From positions 1,411,102-1,475,101 of the forward strand of contig SMSO01000025.1 in assembly GCA_004764695.1 (NCBI GenBank): DNA of 64,000 nt, in the 5' to 3' direction. Below the pieces are notes generated by a model, which was not told the origin of the DNA, did not search any database, and worked only from the letters and a program-made list of their open reading frames with translations. Shown one piece after another: positions 15,001-30,000 of the stretch. The translations under genes and the position numbers were made by a program. Numbering within the stretch: position 1 is the stretch's first letter; each line of letters starts with the position of its first letter. The DNA is from Schizochytrium sp. TIO01 (taxonomy: Eukaryota > Sar > Bigyra > Thraustochytrida > Thraustochytriidae).

Positions 15001-18000
15001 CATCACTGCCATCCGTACTGCTATCACCAGCACTGATCGTAACAGTACCTGCAGTAGTGCTGGCAAGTCCAGATGAAAGCACAATCGACCCAGATGTACC
15101 GCTTGCACTTCCGGTTGACAATGTCAGTGGACCACTGAAAGATGTGGTTGCCGCCGATGCAGCACTGCCAATCGTCACGGCTCCAGAGCTAGTACTTGAA
15201 CCAGAAGTGAAAACAAGCGCACCACCTGTTCCACCAGTGGCGATACCTGCAGTGAGCGTGATATCGCTTCCTGTAGTCTGGCTGGTCGAACCAACACTGA
15301 GTGTGATTGCACCTGCAGACCCACCAACCGCAGTGCCAGTTGACAACGACACGGCACCGGAAGTACCAGCAGTGGAACTGCCCGTGGACAGACCAATGGC
15401 TCCAGTTCCAGTAGATCCTGATGAAGTCAAAGTAATTGCTCCACTACTGAGTGATCCAGATCCTGACGTCACAGCGATTGCACCACCTGTGCCAGTTGTT
15501 GCCGTACCAGAACTGATCACTACTTGGCCACCAGTACCGGAGGTACTATCACCAGCGTACATGTTCACAGCACCACCGACCATACCAGAAGCTTCAGTTT
15601 TGCCTGCGTAAATCGACACGGCAGCTCCGTTACCGCCAGAAGAGACACCAACTGACAGCGTCATTGCGCCCGCGGTGCCTACGGAGCCAGCGTTGCTGGT
15701 GGAAAGTGTTAAACTGCCACTACCAGCAGTACCGGCTGCCGCACCACTGGAAATGCTGACAGCACCGCTTAGTCCGGTTCCTCCAGTGCCTGAAGTTATT
15801 GTAACTGCGCCACCCGCTGCAGAGCCTTGGCCTGCTGTAAATGACAAGTCACCACCCGTAGCAGCTGTAGCCTGACCTGCAGTGATGGTTACATCACCAC
15901 CTGCAGTACTGCCACTGCCGACAGTTATCGAGATAGCACCTCCAGAACCACCTGTACCTGCGCCACCAGTCTGAATTGTAACACCACCAGTGGTACCACT
16001 TGATGATGTGCCAGTACTGATTGTGATACCGCCGCTAACTCCACTTGTACCACTGTTGGGAGTGGTCATAGAGATGGAACCACTGGTAACACCGCTGCCT
16101 GACGTGAAAGTCAATGCACCGCCAGTAATAGCACTGGATAATCCTGCAGAAATCGCAACAGCACCACCAGTGCCAGATGAGCTAGCGCCAGCGGTCAATG
16201 TGATTGCACCTCCAGCAACGACACTAGCAGAGTTGGCAGCACCGGCCAAGATCTGAACACCACCACCAGTGCCAGTAGCACTGCCACCTGCAGACAACTT
16301 TACAAGACCTCCGCTGCCAGCTGTGGATGCGGTGCTTGTTGAAAGAGTCAATGCACCAGTGGATCCAGAGGTAGCTGTACCAGTTGAAATAGTCACAGCA
16401 CCACTTGTGCCTAGAGCAGCAGTACCAGATGCGATCGTTACAGCACCACCAGCAGTTGAGCCAGCTCCAGAAGTAAGATCGATGTGTCCGCCGATTCCTG
16501 TAGATGAGGCTCCTGAAGTCAAGGTGATAGCCCCACCAGTGCCAGAGCCAGTGAGTCCACCGGCAGTCAGGACGATGTTACCTGCAGTACCAGACGTTGC
16601 ACCGGTGCTGAGTGTCAATGTTCCACTAGTACCAGTGGTAGTTGCACCTGTTTTGATAGTGATCGAGCCACTAGACACTGAATCGGCACTTGAAAATGTC
16701 GCATCTCCACTGGTAGAACCTGTGCCAGTTGTAAAGGTAAGTTCACCGCCAATACCTGAAGAACTGGAACCAGCAGATAAAATGACAGTTCCACCAACAC
16801 CATTGGCGCCTTGACTAGCGCCTGCATATAATGACACAGAACCTCCAGTCTTGCTTGCATCTGTTGTTAGACCAGCAGTCAATGTAATAGTACCACCATC
16901 GTTAGTATCACCATCACCAACAGTCATCGAGATGACGCCACCATTACCAGAGGTGGCATCTCCAGTACTAACAGTAATGGAACCTGTCGATCCTTGTGCT
17001 GATGAACCAGTAGACAGCGAGATTCCACCACTAATACCAGAAGCCCCCGAGTTTGGTGTATTCAATGAAATGATTCCAGTAGTCACCCCAGAACCAGATT
17101 TCAAAATTAAAGATCCACCAGTACCAGTGCTATCAGCACCGCCATCAATCGTCACATCGCCGCCAGTACCTCCGGTACTCGAGCCACCTTTCAGTACCAA
17201 GGTACCACCTGTATTAGCTCCAGTCGTAGCTCCGGCTTGAACTGTAACATCACTGCCATCCGTACTGCTATCACCAGCACTGATCGTAACAGTACCTGCA
17301 GTAGTGCTGGCAAGTCCAGATGAAAGCACAATCGACCCAGATGTACCGCTCGCACTTCCGGTTGACAATGTCAGTGGACCACTGAAAGATGTCGTGGCCG
17401 CCGATGCAGCACTGCCAATCGTCACGGCTCCAGAGCTAGTACTTGAACCAGAAGTAAAAACAAGCGCACCACCTATTCCACCAGTGGCGATACCCGCAGT
17501 GAGCGTGATATCGCTTCCTGTAGTCTGGCTGGTCGAACCAACACTGAGTGTGATTGCACCTGCAGACCCACCAACCGCAGTGCCAGTTGACAACGACACG
17601 GCACCGGAAGTACCAGCAGTGGAACTGCCCGTGGACAGACCAATGGCTCCAGTTCCAGTAGATCCTGATGAAGTCAAAGTAATTGCTCCACTACTGAGTG
17701 ATCCAGATCCTGACGTCACAGCGATTGCACCACCTGTGCCAGTTGTTGCCGTACCAGAACTGATCACTACTTGGCCACCAGTACCGGAGGTACTATCACC
17801 AGCGTACATGTTCACAGCACCACCGACCATACCAGAAGCTTCAGTTTTGCCTGCGTAAATCGACACGGCAGCTCCGTTACCGCCAGAAGAGACACCAACT
17901 GACAGCGTCATTGCGCCCGCGGTGCCTACGGAGCCAGCGTTGCTGGTGGAAAGTGTTAAACTGCCACTACCAGCAGTACCGGCTGCCGCACCACTGGAAA

Positions 18001-21000
18001 TGCTGACAGCACCGCTTAGTCCGGTTCCTCCAGCGCCTGAAGTTATTGTAACTGCGCCACCCGCAGCAGAGCCTTGGCCTGCTGTAAATGACAAGTCACC
18101 GCCGGTCGAAGCTGTAGCCTGACCTGCAGTGATGGTTACATCACCACCCGCAGTACTGCCACTGCCAACAGTTAAAGAGATAGCACCTCCAGAACCACCT
18201 GTACCTGCGCCACCAGTCTGAATCGTAACACCACCAGTGGTACCACTTGATGATGTGCCAGTACTGATTGTGATACCGCCGCTAACTCCACTTGTACCAC
18301 TGTTGGGAGTGGTCATGGAGATGGAACCACTGGTAACACCGCTGCCTGACGTGAAAGTCAATGCACCGCCAGTAACAGCACTGGACAATCCTGCAGAAAT
18401 AGCAACAGCACCACCAGTGCCAGATGAACTAGCGCCAGCGGTCAATGTGATTGCACCTCCAGCAACGACACTAGCAGAGTTTGCAGCACCGGCCAAGATC
18501 TCAACACCACCACCAGTGCCAGTAGCACTGCCACCTGCAGACAACTTTACAAGACCTCCGCTGCCAGCTGTGGATGCGGTGCTTGTTGAAAGAGTCAATG
18601 CACCAGTGGATCCAGAGGTAGCTGTACCAGTTGAAATAGTCACAGCACCACTTGTGCCTAGAGCAGCAGTACCAGATGCGATCGTTACAGCACCACCAGC
18701 AGTTGAGCCAGCTCCAGAAGTAAGATCGATGTGTCCGCCGATTCCTGTAGATGAGGCTCCTGAAGTCAAGGTGATAGCCCCACCAGTGCCAGAGCCAGTG
18801 AGTCCACCGGCAGTCAGGACGATGTTACCTGCAGTACCAGACGTTGCACCGGTGCTGAGTGTCAATGTTCCACTAGTACCAGTGGTAGTAGTACCTGTCT
18901 TCACAGTGATTGAGCCACTGTTCGTTGCATCAGGAGTTGCAATGGTTACTGCACCACTGGAAGTCCCGCCGCCAGACTGCAGGGTGACTGCACCACCAGT
19001 ACCAGTACTTGAATCGGCGCCGCCATTAATGGTGACTTGACCGCCAGTACCAGATGCACTTGCACCACCCGCTAGTGCGAGCGTTCCACCAACTGCAGAT
19101 GCGAAAGTGGTCGCACCACCAGTCAAAGTTGCACCAGCACCATTGGCACCGGCGGTTGTGCCTGCACTAATGGTGATAGCTCCACCTGTGCCACTTGAAG
19201 CGCCAGACGCGATTGTAACATCTCCAGAGACCCCACTTGAGGAATCTCCAGTAACAATATCAATAAAGCCACTAACAGCGCCACTCTGAGCAGCACCGGC
19301 AGCAGTAAGAATAGAAACGGAGCCACTCGATGCGCCAGTTGAAGTGCCAGCGCCTGAAGTCATAGAAATGCTTCCGCCTGTGTTAGCACTTGAACTACCT
19401 GCGCTAAAAGTGAGGGCGCCACCAGTACCACTGCTGCTGCTACCAACAAAAAGTGAGATGTCACCACCCTTGCCAGCCACGGCAGTACCAGTGCTTATTG
19501 TAACATCACCTGAGGATCCACCCGTAGCAGATCCAGTAGAAATTGTCAAAGCTCCTGTTGCTTGGGATGAGCTACTGGATATATCGACAGCGCCACTCGA
19601 GGTGCCGGAACCTGAGCTCAAGGTCAAAGCACCGCCAAATGCTGAGGACGAGACGCCTCCGGCAATGGTGACGCTACCTCCAATTCCGGTGCCACCAGAA
19701 CCCGCAGTGATACCTACCGAACCACCAACAGTAGAGCCTTGGCCAGCAGTAAATGTCAATGCACCGCCTGTCGCAGCTGTAGCTTGACCTGCAGTGATGG
19801 TGACATCACCACCCGCAGTACTGCCACTGCCGACAGTTATCGAGATAGCACCTCCAGCACCACCAGTACCTGCGCCACCAGTCTGAATTGTAACACCACC
19901 AGTGGTACCACTTGATGATGTGCCAGTACTTATTGTGATACCTCCGCTAACTCCACTTGTACCACTGTTGGGAGTGGTCATAGAGATAGAACCACTGGTA
20001 ACACCGCTTCCTGAAATGAAGGTCAATGCACCACCAGTAGCGGTAACGGAAGCTCCCGCAGTAATTGCAACAGCACCACCAGTGCCAGATGAACTAGCGC
20101 CAGCAGTCAATGTAATTGCACCTCCAGCAACGACACTGGCAGCATTGGCAGCACCGGCCAAGATCTCAACACCACCACCAGTGCCAGTAGCACTGCCACC
20201 TGCAGACAACTTAACAAGACCTCCGCTGCCAGCTGTGGATGCGGTGCTTGTTGATAGAGTCAATGCACCAGTTGATCCAGAGGTAGCTGTACCAGTTGAA
20301 ATAGTCACAGCACCACTTGTGCCTAGAGCAGCAGTACCAGATGCGATCGTTACAGCACCACCAGCAGTTGAGCCAGCTCCAGAAGTAAGATCGATGTGTC
20401 CGCCGATTCCTGTAGATGAGGCTCCTGAAGTCAAGGTGATAGCCCCACCAGTGCCAGAGCCAGTGAGTCCACCGGCAGTCAGGACAATGTTTCCGGCAGT
20501 ACTAGACGTCGCACCGGTGCTAAGTGTCAATGTTCCACTAGTACCAGTGGTAGTGGTACCTGTCTTCACAGTGATTGAGCCACTGTTGGTTGCATCAGGA
20601 GTTGCAATGGTTACTGCACCACTGGAAGTTCCGTCACCAGAATTAAAACTCAACGATCCACCAGTACCAGTACTATCAGCACCGCCATCAATCGTCACAT
20701 CGCCGCCAGTACCTCCAGTACTCGAGCCACCTTTAAGTACCAAGGTACCACCTGTATTAGCTCCAGTCGTAGCTCCGGCTTGAACTGTAACATCACTGCC
20801 ATCCGTACTGCTATCACCAGCACTGATCGTAACAGTACCTGCAGTAGTGCTGGCAAGTCCAGATGAAAGCACAATCGACCCAGATGTACCGCTCGCACTT
20901 CCGGTTGACAATGTCAGTGGACCACTGAAAGATGTGGTTGCCGCCGATGCAGCACTGCCAATCGTCACGGCTCCAGAGCTAGTACTTGAACCAGAAGTGA

Positions 21001-24000
21001 AAACAAGCGCACCACCTGTTCCACCAGTGGCGATACCTGCAGTGAGCGTGATATCGCTTCCTGTAGTCTGGCTGGTCGAACCAACACTGAGTGTGATTGC
21101 ACCTGCAGACCCACCAACCGCAGTGCCAGTTGACAACGACACGGCACCGGAAGTACCAGCAGTGGAACTGCCCGTGGACAGACCAATTGCGCCAGTTCCA
21201 GTAGATCCTGATGAAGTCAAAGTAATTGCTCCACTACTGAGTGATCCAGATCCTGACGTCACAGCGATTGCACCACCTGTGCCAGTTGTTGCCGTACCAG
21301 AACTGATCACTACTTGGCCACCAGTACCGGAGGTACTATCACCAGCGTACATGTTCACAGCACCACCGACCATACCAGAAGCTTCAGTTTTGCCTGCGTA
21401 AATCGACACGGCAGCTCCGTTACCGCCAGAAGAGACACCAACTGACAGCGTCATTGCGCCCGCGGTGCCTACGGAGCCAGCGTTGCTGGTGGAAAGTGTT
21501 AAACTGCCACTACCAGCAGTACCGGCTGCCGCACCACTGGAAATGCTGACAGCACCGCTTAGTCCGGTTCCTCCAGTGCCTGAAGTTATTGTAACTGCGC
21601 CACCCGCAGCAGAGCCTTGGCCTGCTGTAAATGACAAGTCACCACCCGTAGCAGCTATAGCTTGACCTGCAGTGATGGTTACATCACCACCCGCAGTACT
21701 GCCACTGCCGACAGTTATCGAGATAGCACCTCCAGCACCACCTGTACCTGCGCCACCAGTTTGAATCGTAACACCACCAGTGGTACCACTTGATGATGTG
21801 CCAGTACTGATTGTGATACCTCCGCTAACTCCACTTGTACCACTGTTGGGAGTGGTCATAGAGATGGAACCACTGGTAACACCGCTGCCTGAGGTGAAAA
21901 TCAATGCGCCACCAATAGTGGTAACGGAAGCTCCCGCAGTAATTGCAACAGCACCACCAGTGCCAGATGAGCTAGCGCCAGCAGTCAATGTGATCGTTCC
22001 TCCAACAGCGTTTGCAGCATTGGCAGCACCGGCCAAGATCTCAACACCACCACCAGTGCCAGTAGCACTGCCACCTGCAGACAACTTTACAAGACCTCCG
22101 CTGCCAGCTGTGGATGCGGTGCTTGTGGATAGAGTTAATGCACCAGTTGATCCAGAGGTAGCTGTACCAGTTGAAATAGTCACAGCACCACTTGTGCCTA
22201 GAGCAGCAGTACCAGATGCGATCGTTACAGCACCACCAGCAGTTGAGCCAGCTCCAGAAGTAAGATCGATGTGTCCGCCGATTCCTGTAGATGAGGCTCC
22301 TGAAGTCAAGGTGATAGCCCCACCAGTGCCAGAGCCAGTGAGTCCACCGGCAGTCAGGACGATGTTACCTGCAGTACCAGACGTTGCACCGGTGCTGAGT
22401 GTCAATGTTCCACTAGTACCAGTGGTAGTAGTACCTGTCTTCACAGTGATTGAGCCACTGTTCGTTGCATCAGGAGTTGCAATGGTTACTGCACCACTGG
22501 AAGTCCCGCCGCCAGACTGCAGGGTGACTGCACCACCAGTACCAGTACTTGAATCGGCGCCGCCATTAATGGTGACTTGACCGCCAGTACCAGATGCACT
22601 TGCACCACCCGCTAGTGCGAGCGTTCCACCAACTGCAGATGCGAAAGTGGTCGCACCACCAGTCAAAGTTGCACCAGCACCATTGGCACCGGCGGTTGTG
22701 CCTGCACTAATGGTGATAGCTCCACCTGTGCCACTTGAAGCGCCAGACGCGATTGTAACATCTCCAGAGACCCCACTTGAGGAATCTCCAGTGACAATAT
22801 CAATAAAGCCACTAACAGCGCCACTCTGAGCAGCACCGGCAGCAGTAAGAATAGAAACGGAGCCACTCGATGCGCCAGTTGAAGTGCCAGCGCCTGAAGT
22901 CATAGAAATGCTTCCGCCTGTGTTAGCACTTGAACTACCTGCGCTAAAAGTGAGGGCGCCAGCAGTACCACTGCTGCTGCTACCAACAAAAAGTGAGATG
23001 TCACCACCCTTGCCAGCCACGGCAGTACCAGTGCTTATTGTAACATCACCTGAGGATCCACCCGTAGCAGATCCAGTAGAAATTGTCAAAGCTCCTGTTG
23101 CTTGGGATGAGCTACTGGATATATCGACAGCGCCACTCGAGGTGCCGGAACCTGAGCTCAAGGTCAAAGCACCGCCAAATGCTGAGGACGACACGCCTCC
23201 GGCAATCGTGACGCTACCTCCAATTCCGGTGCCACCAGAACCCGCAGTGATACCGACCGAACCACCAACAGTAGAGCCTTGGCCTGCAGTAAATGTCAAT
23301 GCACCGCCCGTCGCAGCTGTAGCTTGACCTGCAGTGATCGTTACACCACCACCTGCAGTACTGCCACTGCCGACAGTTATCAAGATAGCACCTCCAGCAC
23401 CACCTGTACCTGCGCCCCCAGTCTGAATCGTAACACCACCAGTGGTACCACTTGATGATGTGCCAGTACTGATTGTGATACCTCCGCTAACTCCACTTGT
23501 ACCACTGTTGGGAGTGGTCATAGAGATAGAACCACTTGTAACACCACTGCCTGAAGTGAAAGTCAATGCACCACCAGTAGTGGTAACGGAAGCTCCCGCA
23601 GTAATTGCAACAGCACCACCAATGCCAGATGAGCTAGCACCAGCAGTCAATGTGATCGCTCCTCCAACAGCGCTTGCAGCATTGGCAGCACCTGCAGAAA
23701 GTTGAACCGACCCTCCGACACCGGTCGCACTACCGCCAGCAGACAACACGACATTCCCAGCTGTTCCTGACGTTGCATCACCAGTTGAAATAGTTACAGT
23801 TCCCGTTCCGGTAGTTCCAGATGTACCGGAAGATACAGTTACACCACCACTCTTCAGGCTGCCACCTGTGCCTGACGTAATTGTAACCGAACCACCAACA
23901 GTAGAGCCCTGGCCAGCCGTAAATGTCAATGCACCGCCCGTCGCAGCTGTAGCCTGACCTGCAGTGACCGTCACACCACCACCAACAGTACTGCCAGTGC

Positions 24001-27000
24001 CGACACTCATCAAGATAGATCCTCCGGCACCACCTGTACCTGCGCCACCAGTCTGAATGGTAACACCACCAGTGGTACCACTTGATGATGTGCCAGTACT
24101 GATTGTGATACTTCCACTAACTCCACTTGTACCACTGTTGGGAGTGGTCATGGAGATAGAACCACTGGTAACACCGCTGCCTGACGTGAAAGTCAATGCA
24201 CCGCCAGTAACAGCATTGGACAATCCTGCAGAAATCGCAACAGCACCACCCGTGCCAGATGAGCTAGCGCCAGCGGTCAATGTGATTGCACCTCCAGCAA
24301 CGACACTAGCAGCATTGGCAGCACCGGCCAAGATCTGAACACCACCACCAGTGCCAGTAGCACTGCCACCCGCAGACAACTTTACAAGACCTCCGCTGCC
24401 AGCTGTGGATGCGGTGCTTGTTGATAGAGTCAATGCACCAGTTGATCCAGAGGTAGCTGTACCAGTTGAAATAGTCACAGCACCACTTGTGCCTAGAGCA
24501 GCAGTACCAGATGCGATCGTTACAGCACCACCAGCAGTTGAGCCAGCTCCAGAAGTAAGATCGATATGTCCGCCGATTCCTGTAGATGAGGCTCCTGAAG
24601 TCAAGGTGATAGCACCACCAGTGCCAGAGCCAGTGAGTCCACCGGCAGTCAGGACGATGTTTCCTGCAGTACCAGACGTTGCACCGGTGCTGAGTGTCAA
24701 TGTTCCACTAGTACCAGTGGTAGTGGTACCTGTCTTCACAGTGATTGAGCCACTGTTCGTTGCATCAGGAGTTGCAATGGTTACTGCACCACTGGAAGTT
24801 CCGTCACCAGAATTAAAACTCAACGATCCACCAGTACCAGTACTATCAGCACCGCCATCAATCGTCACATCGCCGCCGGTACCTCCGGTACTCGAGCCAC
24901 CTTTCAGTACCAAGGTACCACCTGTATTAGCTCCAGTCGTAGCTCCGGCTTGAACTGTAACATCACTGCCATCCGTACTGCTATCACCAGCACTGATCGT
25001 AACAGTACCTGCAGTAGTGCTGGCAAGTCCAGATGAAAGCACAATCGACCCAGAGGTACCGCTCGCACTTCCGGTTGACAATGTCAGAGGACCACTGAAA
25101 GATGTGGTTGCCGCCGATGCAGCACTGCCAATCGTCACGGCTCCAGAGCTAGTACTTGAACCAGAAGTAAAAACAAGCGCACCACCTATTCCACCAGTGG
25201 CGATACCCGCAGTGAGCGTGATATCGCTTCCTGTAGTCTGGCTGGTCGAACCAACACTGAGTGTGATTGCACCTGCAGACCCACCAACCGCAGTGCCAGT
25301 TGACAACGACACGGCACCGGAAGTACCAGCAGTGGAACTGCCCGTGGACAGACCAATTGCGCCAGTTCCAGTAGATCCTGATGAAGTCAAAGTAATTGCT
25401 CCACTACTGACCGATCCAGATCCTGACGTCACAGCGATTGCACCACCTGTGCCAGTTGTTGCCGTACCAGAACTGATCACTACTTGGCCACCAGTACCGG
25501 AGGTACCATCACCAGCGTACATGTTCACAGCACCACCGACCATACCAGAAGCTTCAGTTTTGCCTGCGTAAATCGACACGGCAGCTCCGTTACCGCCAGA
25601 AGAGACACCAACTGACAGCGTCATTGCGCCCGCGGTGCCTACGGAGCCAGCGTTGCTGGTGGGAAAGTGTTAACACTGCCACTACCGAGCAGTACCTGGC
25701 TTGGCCGCACCACTGGATAAATGCTGACAGCACCGCTTAGTCCGGTTCCTCCAGTCGCTGAGAGTTTTGTTAACTGGCGCCACCCGCAGCAGAGCCTTGG
25801 CCTGCTGTAAAATGACAAGTCACCACCCCGTAGCAGCTGTAGCCTGACCTGCAGTGATGGTTACATTCACCACCTCGCAGTCTGCCACTGCCGACAGTTA
25901 TCGAGATAGCACCTCCAGAACCACCTGTACCTGCGCCACCAGTCTGATCGTAACACCACCAGTGGTACCACTTGATGATGTGCCAGTACTGATTGTGATA
26001 CCTCCGCTAACTCCACTTGTACCACTGTTGGGAGTGGTCATGGAGATGGAACCACTGGTAACACCGCTGCCTGACGTGAAAGTCAATGCACCGCCAGTAA
26101 TAGCACTGGATAATCCTGCAGAAATCGCAACAGCACCACCAGTGCCAGATGAGCTAGCGCCAGCGGTCAATGTGATTGCACCTCCAGCAACGACACTAGC
26201 AGAGTTGGCAGCACCGGCCAAGATCTCAACACCACCACCAGTGCCAGTAGCACTGCCACCTGCAGACAACTTAACAAGACCTCCGCTGCCAGCTGTGGAT
26301 GCGGTGCTTGTTGAAAGAGTCAATGCACCAGTGGATCCAGAGGTAGCTGTACCAGTTGAAATAGTCACAGCACCACTTGTGCCTAGAGCAGCAGTACCAG
26401 ATGCGATCGTTACAGCACCACCAGCAGTTGAGCCAGCTCCAGAAGTAAGATCGATGTTGTCCCGCCATTCCTGTAGATGAGGCTCCTGAAGTCAAGGTTG
26501 ATAGCCCCACCAGTGCCAGAGCTAGTGAGTCCACCGGGCAGTCAGGACGATGTTACTGCAGTTCCAGACGTTGCACCGGTGCTGAGTGTCAATGTTCCAC
26601 TAGTACAGTGGTAGTTGCACCTGTTTTGATAGTGATCGAGCCACTAGACACTGAATCGGCACTTGAAAATGTCGCATCTCCCACTGGTAGAACCTGTGCC
26701 AGTTGTAAAGGTAAGTTCACCGCCAATACCTGAAGAACTAGAACCAGCAGATAAAATGACAGTTCCACCAACACCATTGGCGCCTGACTAGCGCCTGCAT
26801 ATAATGACACAGAACCTCCAGTCTTGCTTGCAGCTGTTGTTAGACCAGCAGTCAATGTAATAGTACCACCATCGTTAGTATCACCATCACCAACAGTCAT
26901 CGATATGACGCCACCACTACCAGAGGTGGCATCTCCAGTACTAACAGTAATGGAACCTGTCGATCCTTGTGCTGATTGAACCAGTAGACAGCGAGATTCC

Positions 27001-30000
27001 ACCACTAATACCAGAAGCCCCCGAGTTTTGGTGTATTCAAGTGAAATGATTCCAGTAGTCACCCCAGAACAGATTTCAAAATTAAAGATCCACCAGTACC
27101 AGTGCTACAGCACCGCCATCAATCGTCACATCGCCGCCAGTACCGTCTCGGTACTCGAGCCACCTTTCAGTACCAAGGTTCCACCTGTATTAGCTCCAGT
27201 CGTAGCTCCGGCTTGAACAGTAACATCACTGCCATCCGTACTGCTATCACCAGCACTGATCGTAACAGTACCTGCAGTAATGCTGGCAAGTCCAGATGAA
27301 AGCACAATCGACCCAGATGTACCGCTCGCACTTCCGGTTGACAATGTCAGAGGACCACTGAAAGATGTCGTGGCCGCCGATGCAGCACTGCCAATCGTCA
27401 CGGCTCCAGAGCTAGTACTTGAACCAGAAGTAAAAACAAGCGCACCACCTATTCCACTAGTGGCGATACCTGCAGTGAGCGTGATATCGCTTCCAGTAGT
27501 CTGGCTGGTCGAACCAACACTGAGTGTGATTGCACCTGCAGACCCACCAACCGCAGTGCCAGTTGACAACGACACGGCACCGGAAGTACCAGCAGTGGAA
27601 CTGCCCGTAGACAGACCAATGGCTCCAGTTCCAGTAGATCCTGATGAAGTCAAAGTAATTGCTCCACTACTGACTGATCCAGATCCTGACGTCACAGCGA
27701 TTGCACCACCTGTGCCAGTTGTTGCCGTACCAGAACTGATCACTACTTGGCCACCAGTACCGGTGGTACTATCACCAGCGTACATGTTCACAGCACCACC
27801 GACCATACCAGAAGCTACAGTTTTGCCTGCGTAAATCGACACGGCAGCTCCCGTTACCTGCCAGAAGAGACACCAATTGACAGCGTCATTGCGCCCGCGG
27901 TGCCTCCGGAGCCAGCGTTGCTGGTGGAAAGTGTTAAACTGCCCATACCAGCAGTACCGGCTGCCGCACACTGGAAATGCTGACAGCACCGCTTAGTCCG
28001 GGTTCCTCCAGCGCCTGAAGTAAATTGTAACTGCGCCACCCGCAGCAGAGCCTTGGCCTGCTGTAAATGACAAGTCACCTCCCGTAGCAGCTGTAGCCTG
28101 ACCTGCAGTGATGGTTACATCACCACCCGCAGTACTGCCACTGCCAACAGTTAAGAGATAGCACCTCCAGAACCACCTGTACCTGCGCCACCAGTCTGAA
28201 TCGTAACACCCACCAGTGGTACCCACTTGATGATGTGCCAGTACTGATTGTGATACCGCCGCTAACGCCACTTGTACCACTGTTGGGAGTGGTCATAGAG
28301 ATGGAACCACTGGTAACACCGCTGCCTGACGTGAAAGTCAATGCACCGCCAGTAACAGCACTGGACAATCCTGCAGAAATCGCAACAGCACCACCAGTGC
28401 CAGATGAGCTAGCGCCAGCGGTCAATGTGATTGCACCTCCAGCAACGACACTAGCAGAGTTGGCAGCACCGGCCAAGATCTCAACACCACCACCAGTGCC
28501 AGTAGCACTGCCACCTGCAGACAACTTTACAAGACCTCCGCTGCCAGCTGTGGATGCGGTGCTTGTTGATAGAGTCAATGCACCAGTGGATCCAGAGGTA
28601 GCTGTACCAGTTGAAATAGTCACAGCACCACTTGTGCCTAGAGCAGCAGTACCAGATGCGATCGTTACAGCACCACCGGCAGTTGAGCCAGCTCCAGAAG
28701 TAAGATCGATGTGTCCGCCGATTCCTGTAGATGAGGCTCCTGAAGTCAAGGTGATAGCCCCACCAGTGCCAGATCCAGTGAGTCCACCGGCAGTCAGGAC
28801 GATGTTACCTGCAGTACCAGACGTTGCACCGGTACTAAATGTCAATGTTCCACTAGTACCAGTGGTAGTAGTACCTGTCTTTACAGTGATTGAGCCACTG
28901 TTCGTTGCATCAGGAGTTGCAATGGTTACTGCACCACTGGAAGTCCCGCCGCCAGACTGCAGGGTGACTGCACCACCAGTACCAGTACTTGAATCGGCGC
29001 CGCCATTAATGGTGACTTGACCTCCAGTACCAGATGCACTTGCACCACCCGCTAGTGCGAGCGTTCCACCAACTGCAGATGCGAAACTGGTCGCACCACC
29101 AGTCAAAGTTGCACCAGCACCATTGGCGCCGGCGGTTGTGCCTGCACTAATGGTGATAGCTCCACCTGTGCCACTTGAAGCGCCAGACGCGATTGTAACA
29201 TCTCCAGAGACCCCACTTGAGGAATCTCCAGTGACAATATCAATAAAGCCACTAACAGCGCCACTCTGAGCAGCACCGGCAGCAGTAAGAATAGAAACAG
29301 AGCCACTCGATGCGCCAGTTGAAGTGCCAGCGCCTGAAGTCATAGAAATGCTTCCGCCTGTGTTAGCACTTGAACTACCTGCGCTAAAAGTGAGGGCGCC
29401 ACCAGTACCACTGCTGCTGCTACCAACAAAAAGTGAGATGTCACCACCCTTCCCAGCCACGGCAGTACCAGTGCTTATTGTAACATCACCTGAGGATCCA
29501 CTCGTAGCAGATCCAGTAGAAATTGTCAAAGCTCCTGTTGCTTGGGATGAGCTACTGGATATATCGACAGCGCCACTCGAGGTGCCGGAACCTGAGCTCA
29601 AGGTCAAAGCACCGCCAAATGCTGAGGACGAGACGCCTCCGGCAATGGTGACGCTACCTCCAATTCCGGTGCCACCAGAACCCGCAGTGATACCTACCGA
29701 ACCACCAACAGTAGAGCCTTGGCCAGCAGTAAATGTCAATGCACCGCCTGTCGCAGCTGTAGCTTGACCTGCAGTGATGGTTACACCACCACCCGCAGTA
29801 CTGCCACTGCCGACACTCATCAAGATAGATCCTCCAGCACCACCTGTACCTGCGCCACCAGTCTGAATCGTAACACCACCAGTGCTACCACTTGATGATG
29901 TGCCAGTACTGATTGTGATACCGCCGCTAACTCCACTTGTACCACTGTTGGGAGTGGTCATAGAGATAGAACCACTGGTAACACCACTGCCTGAAGTGAA

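Larger units (their letters stand above)
6446..16408 (-). repeat. Zone II super-repeat copy 3
   Basis: This contains module C (13,731-13,953), two B modules (9,001 and 12,544) and one A module (6,680), in the same order and spacing as copy 2. It is free of frame breaks. Confidence 0.85.
16409..26380 (-). repeat. Zone II super-repeat copy 2
   Basis: This is homologous to copies 1 and 3 throughout, with spacings of 9,960-9,972 bp to the matching points of copy 3 (15,057 to 25,017 is exactly 9,960). It contains module C (23,691-23,913), two B modules (18,964 and 22,504) and one A module (16,643). Differences from copy 3 are scattered single bases, often at third codon positions. Confidence 0.85.

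Noticed and set aside
4091-25624. Treating each long minus-strand frame as a separate gene with its own start
   Set aside because: The nominal starts (ATG 25,624, TTG 44,838, GTG 63,925, and the one at 53,303) are internal repeat codons found in every copy. Frame changes coincide with local indels, and no intergenic sequence, promoter or terminator separates them.
25625-28119. Introns or spliced exons explaining the frame changes
   Set aside because: The broken stretch aligns base by base with its intact homologues apart from one- to three-base indels, and nothing of intron length is inserted.
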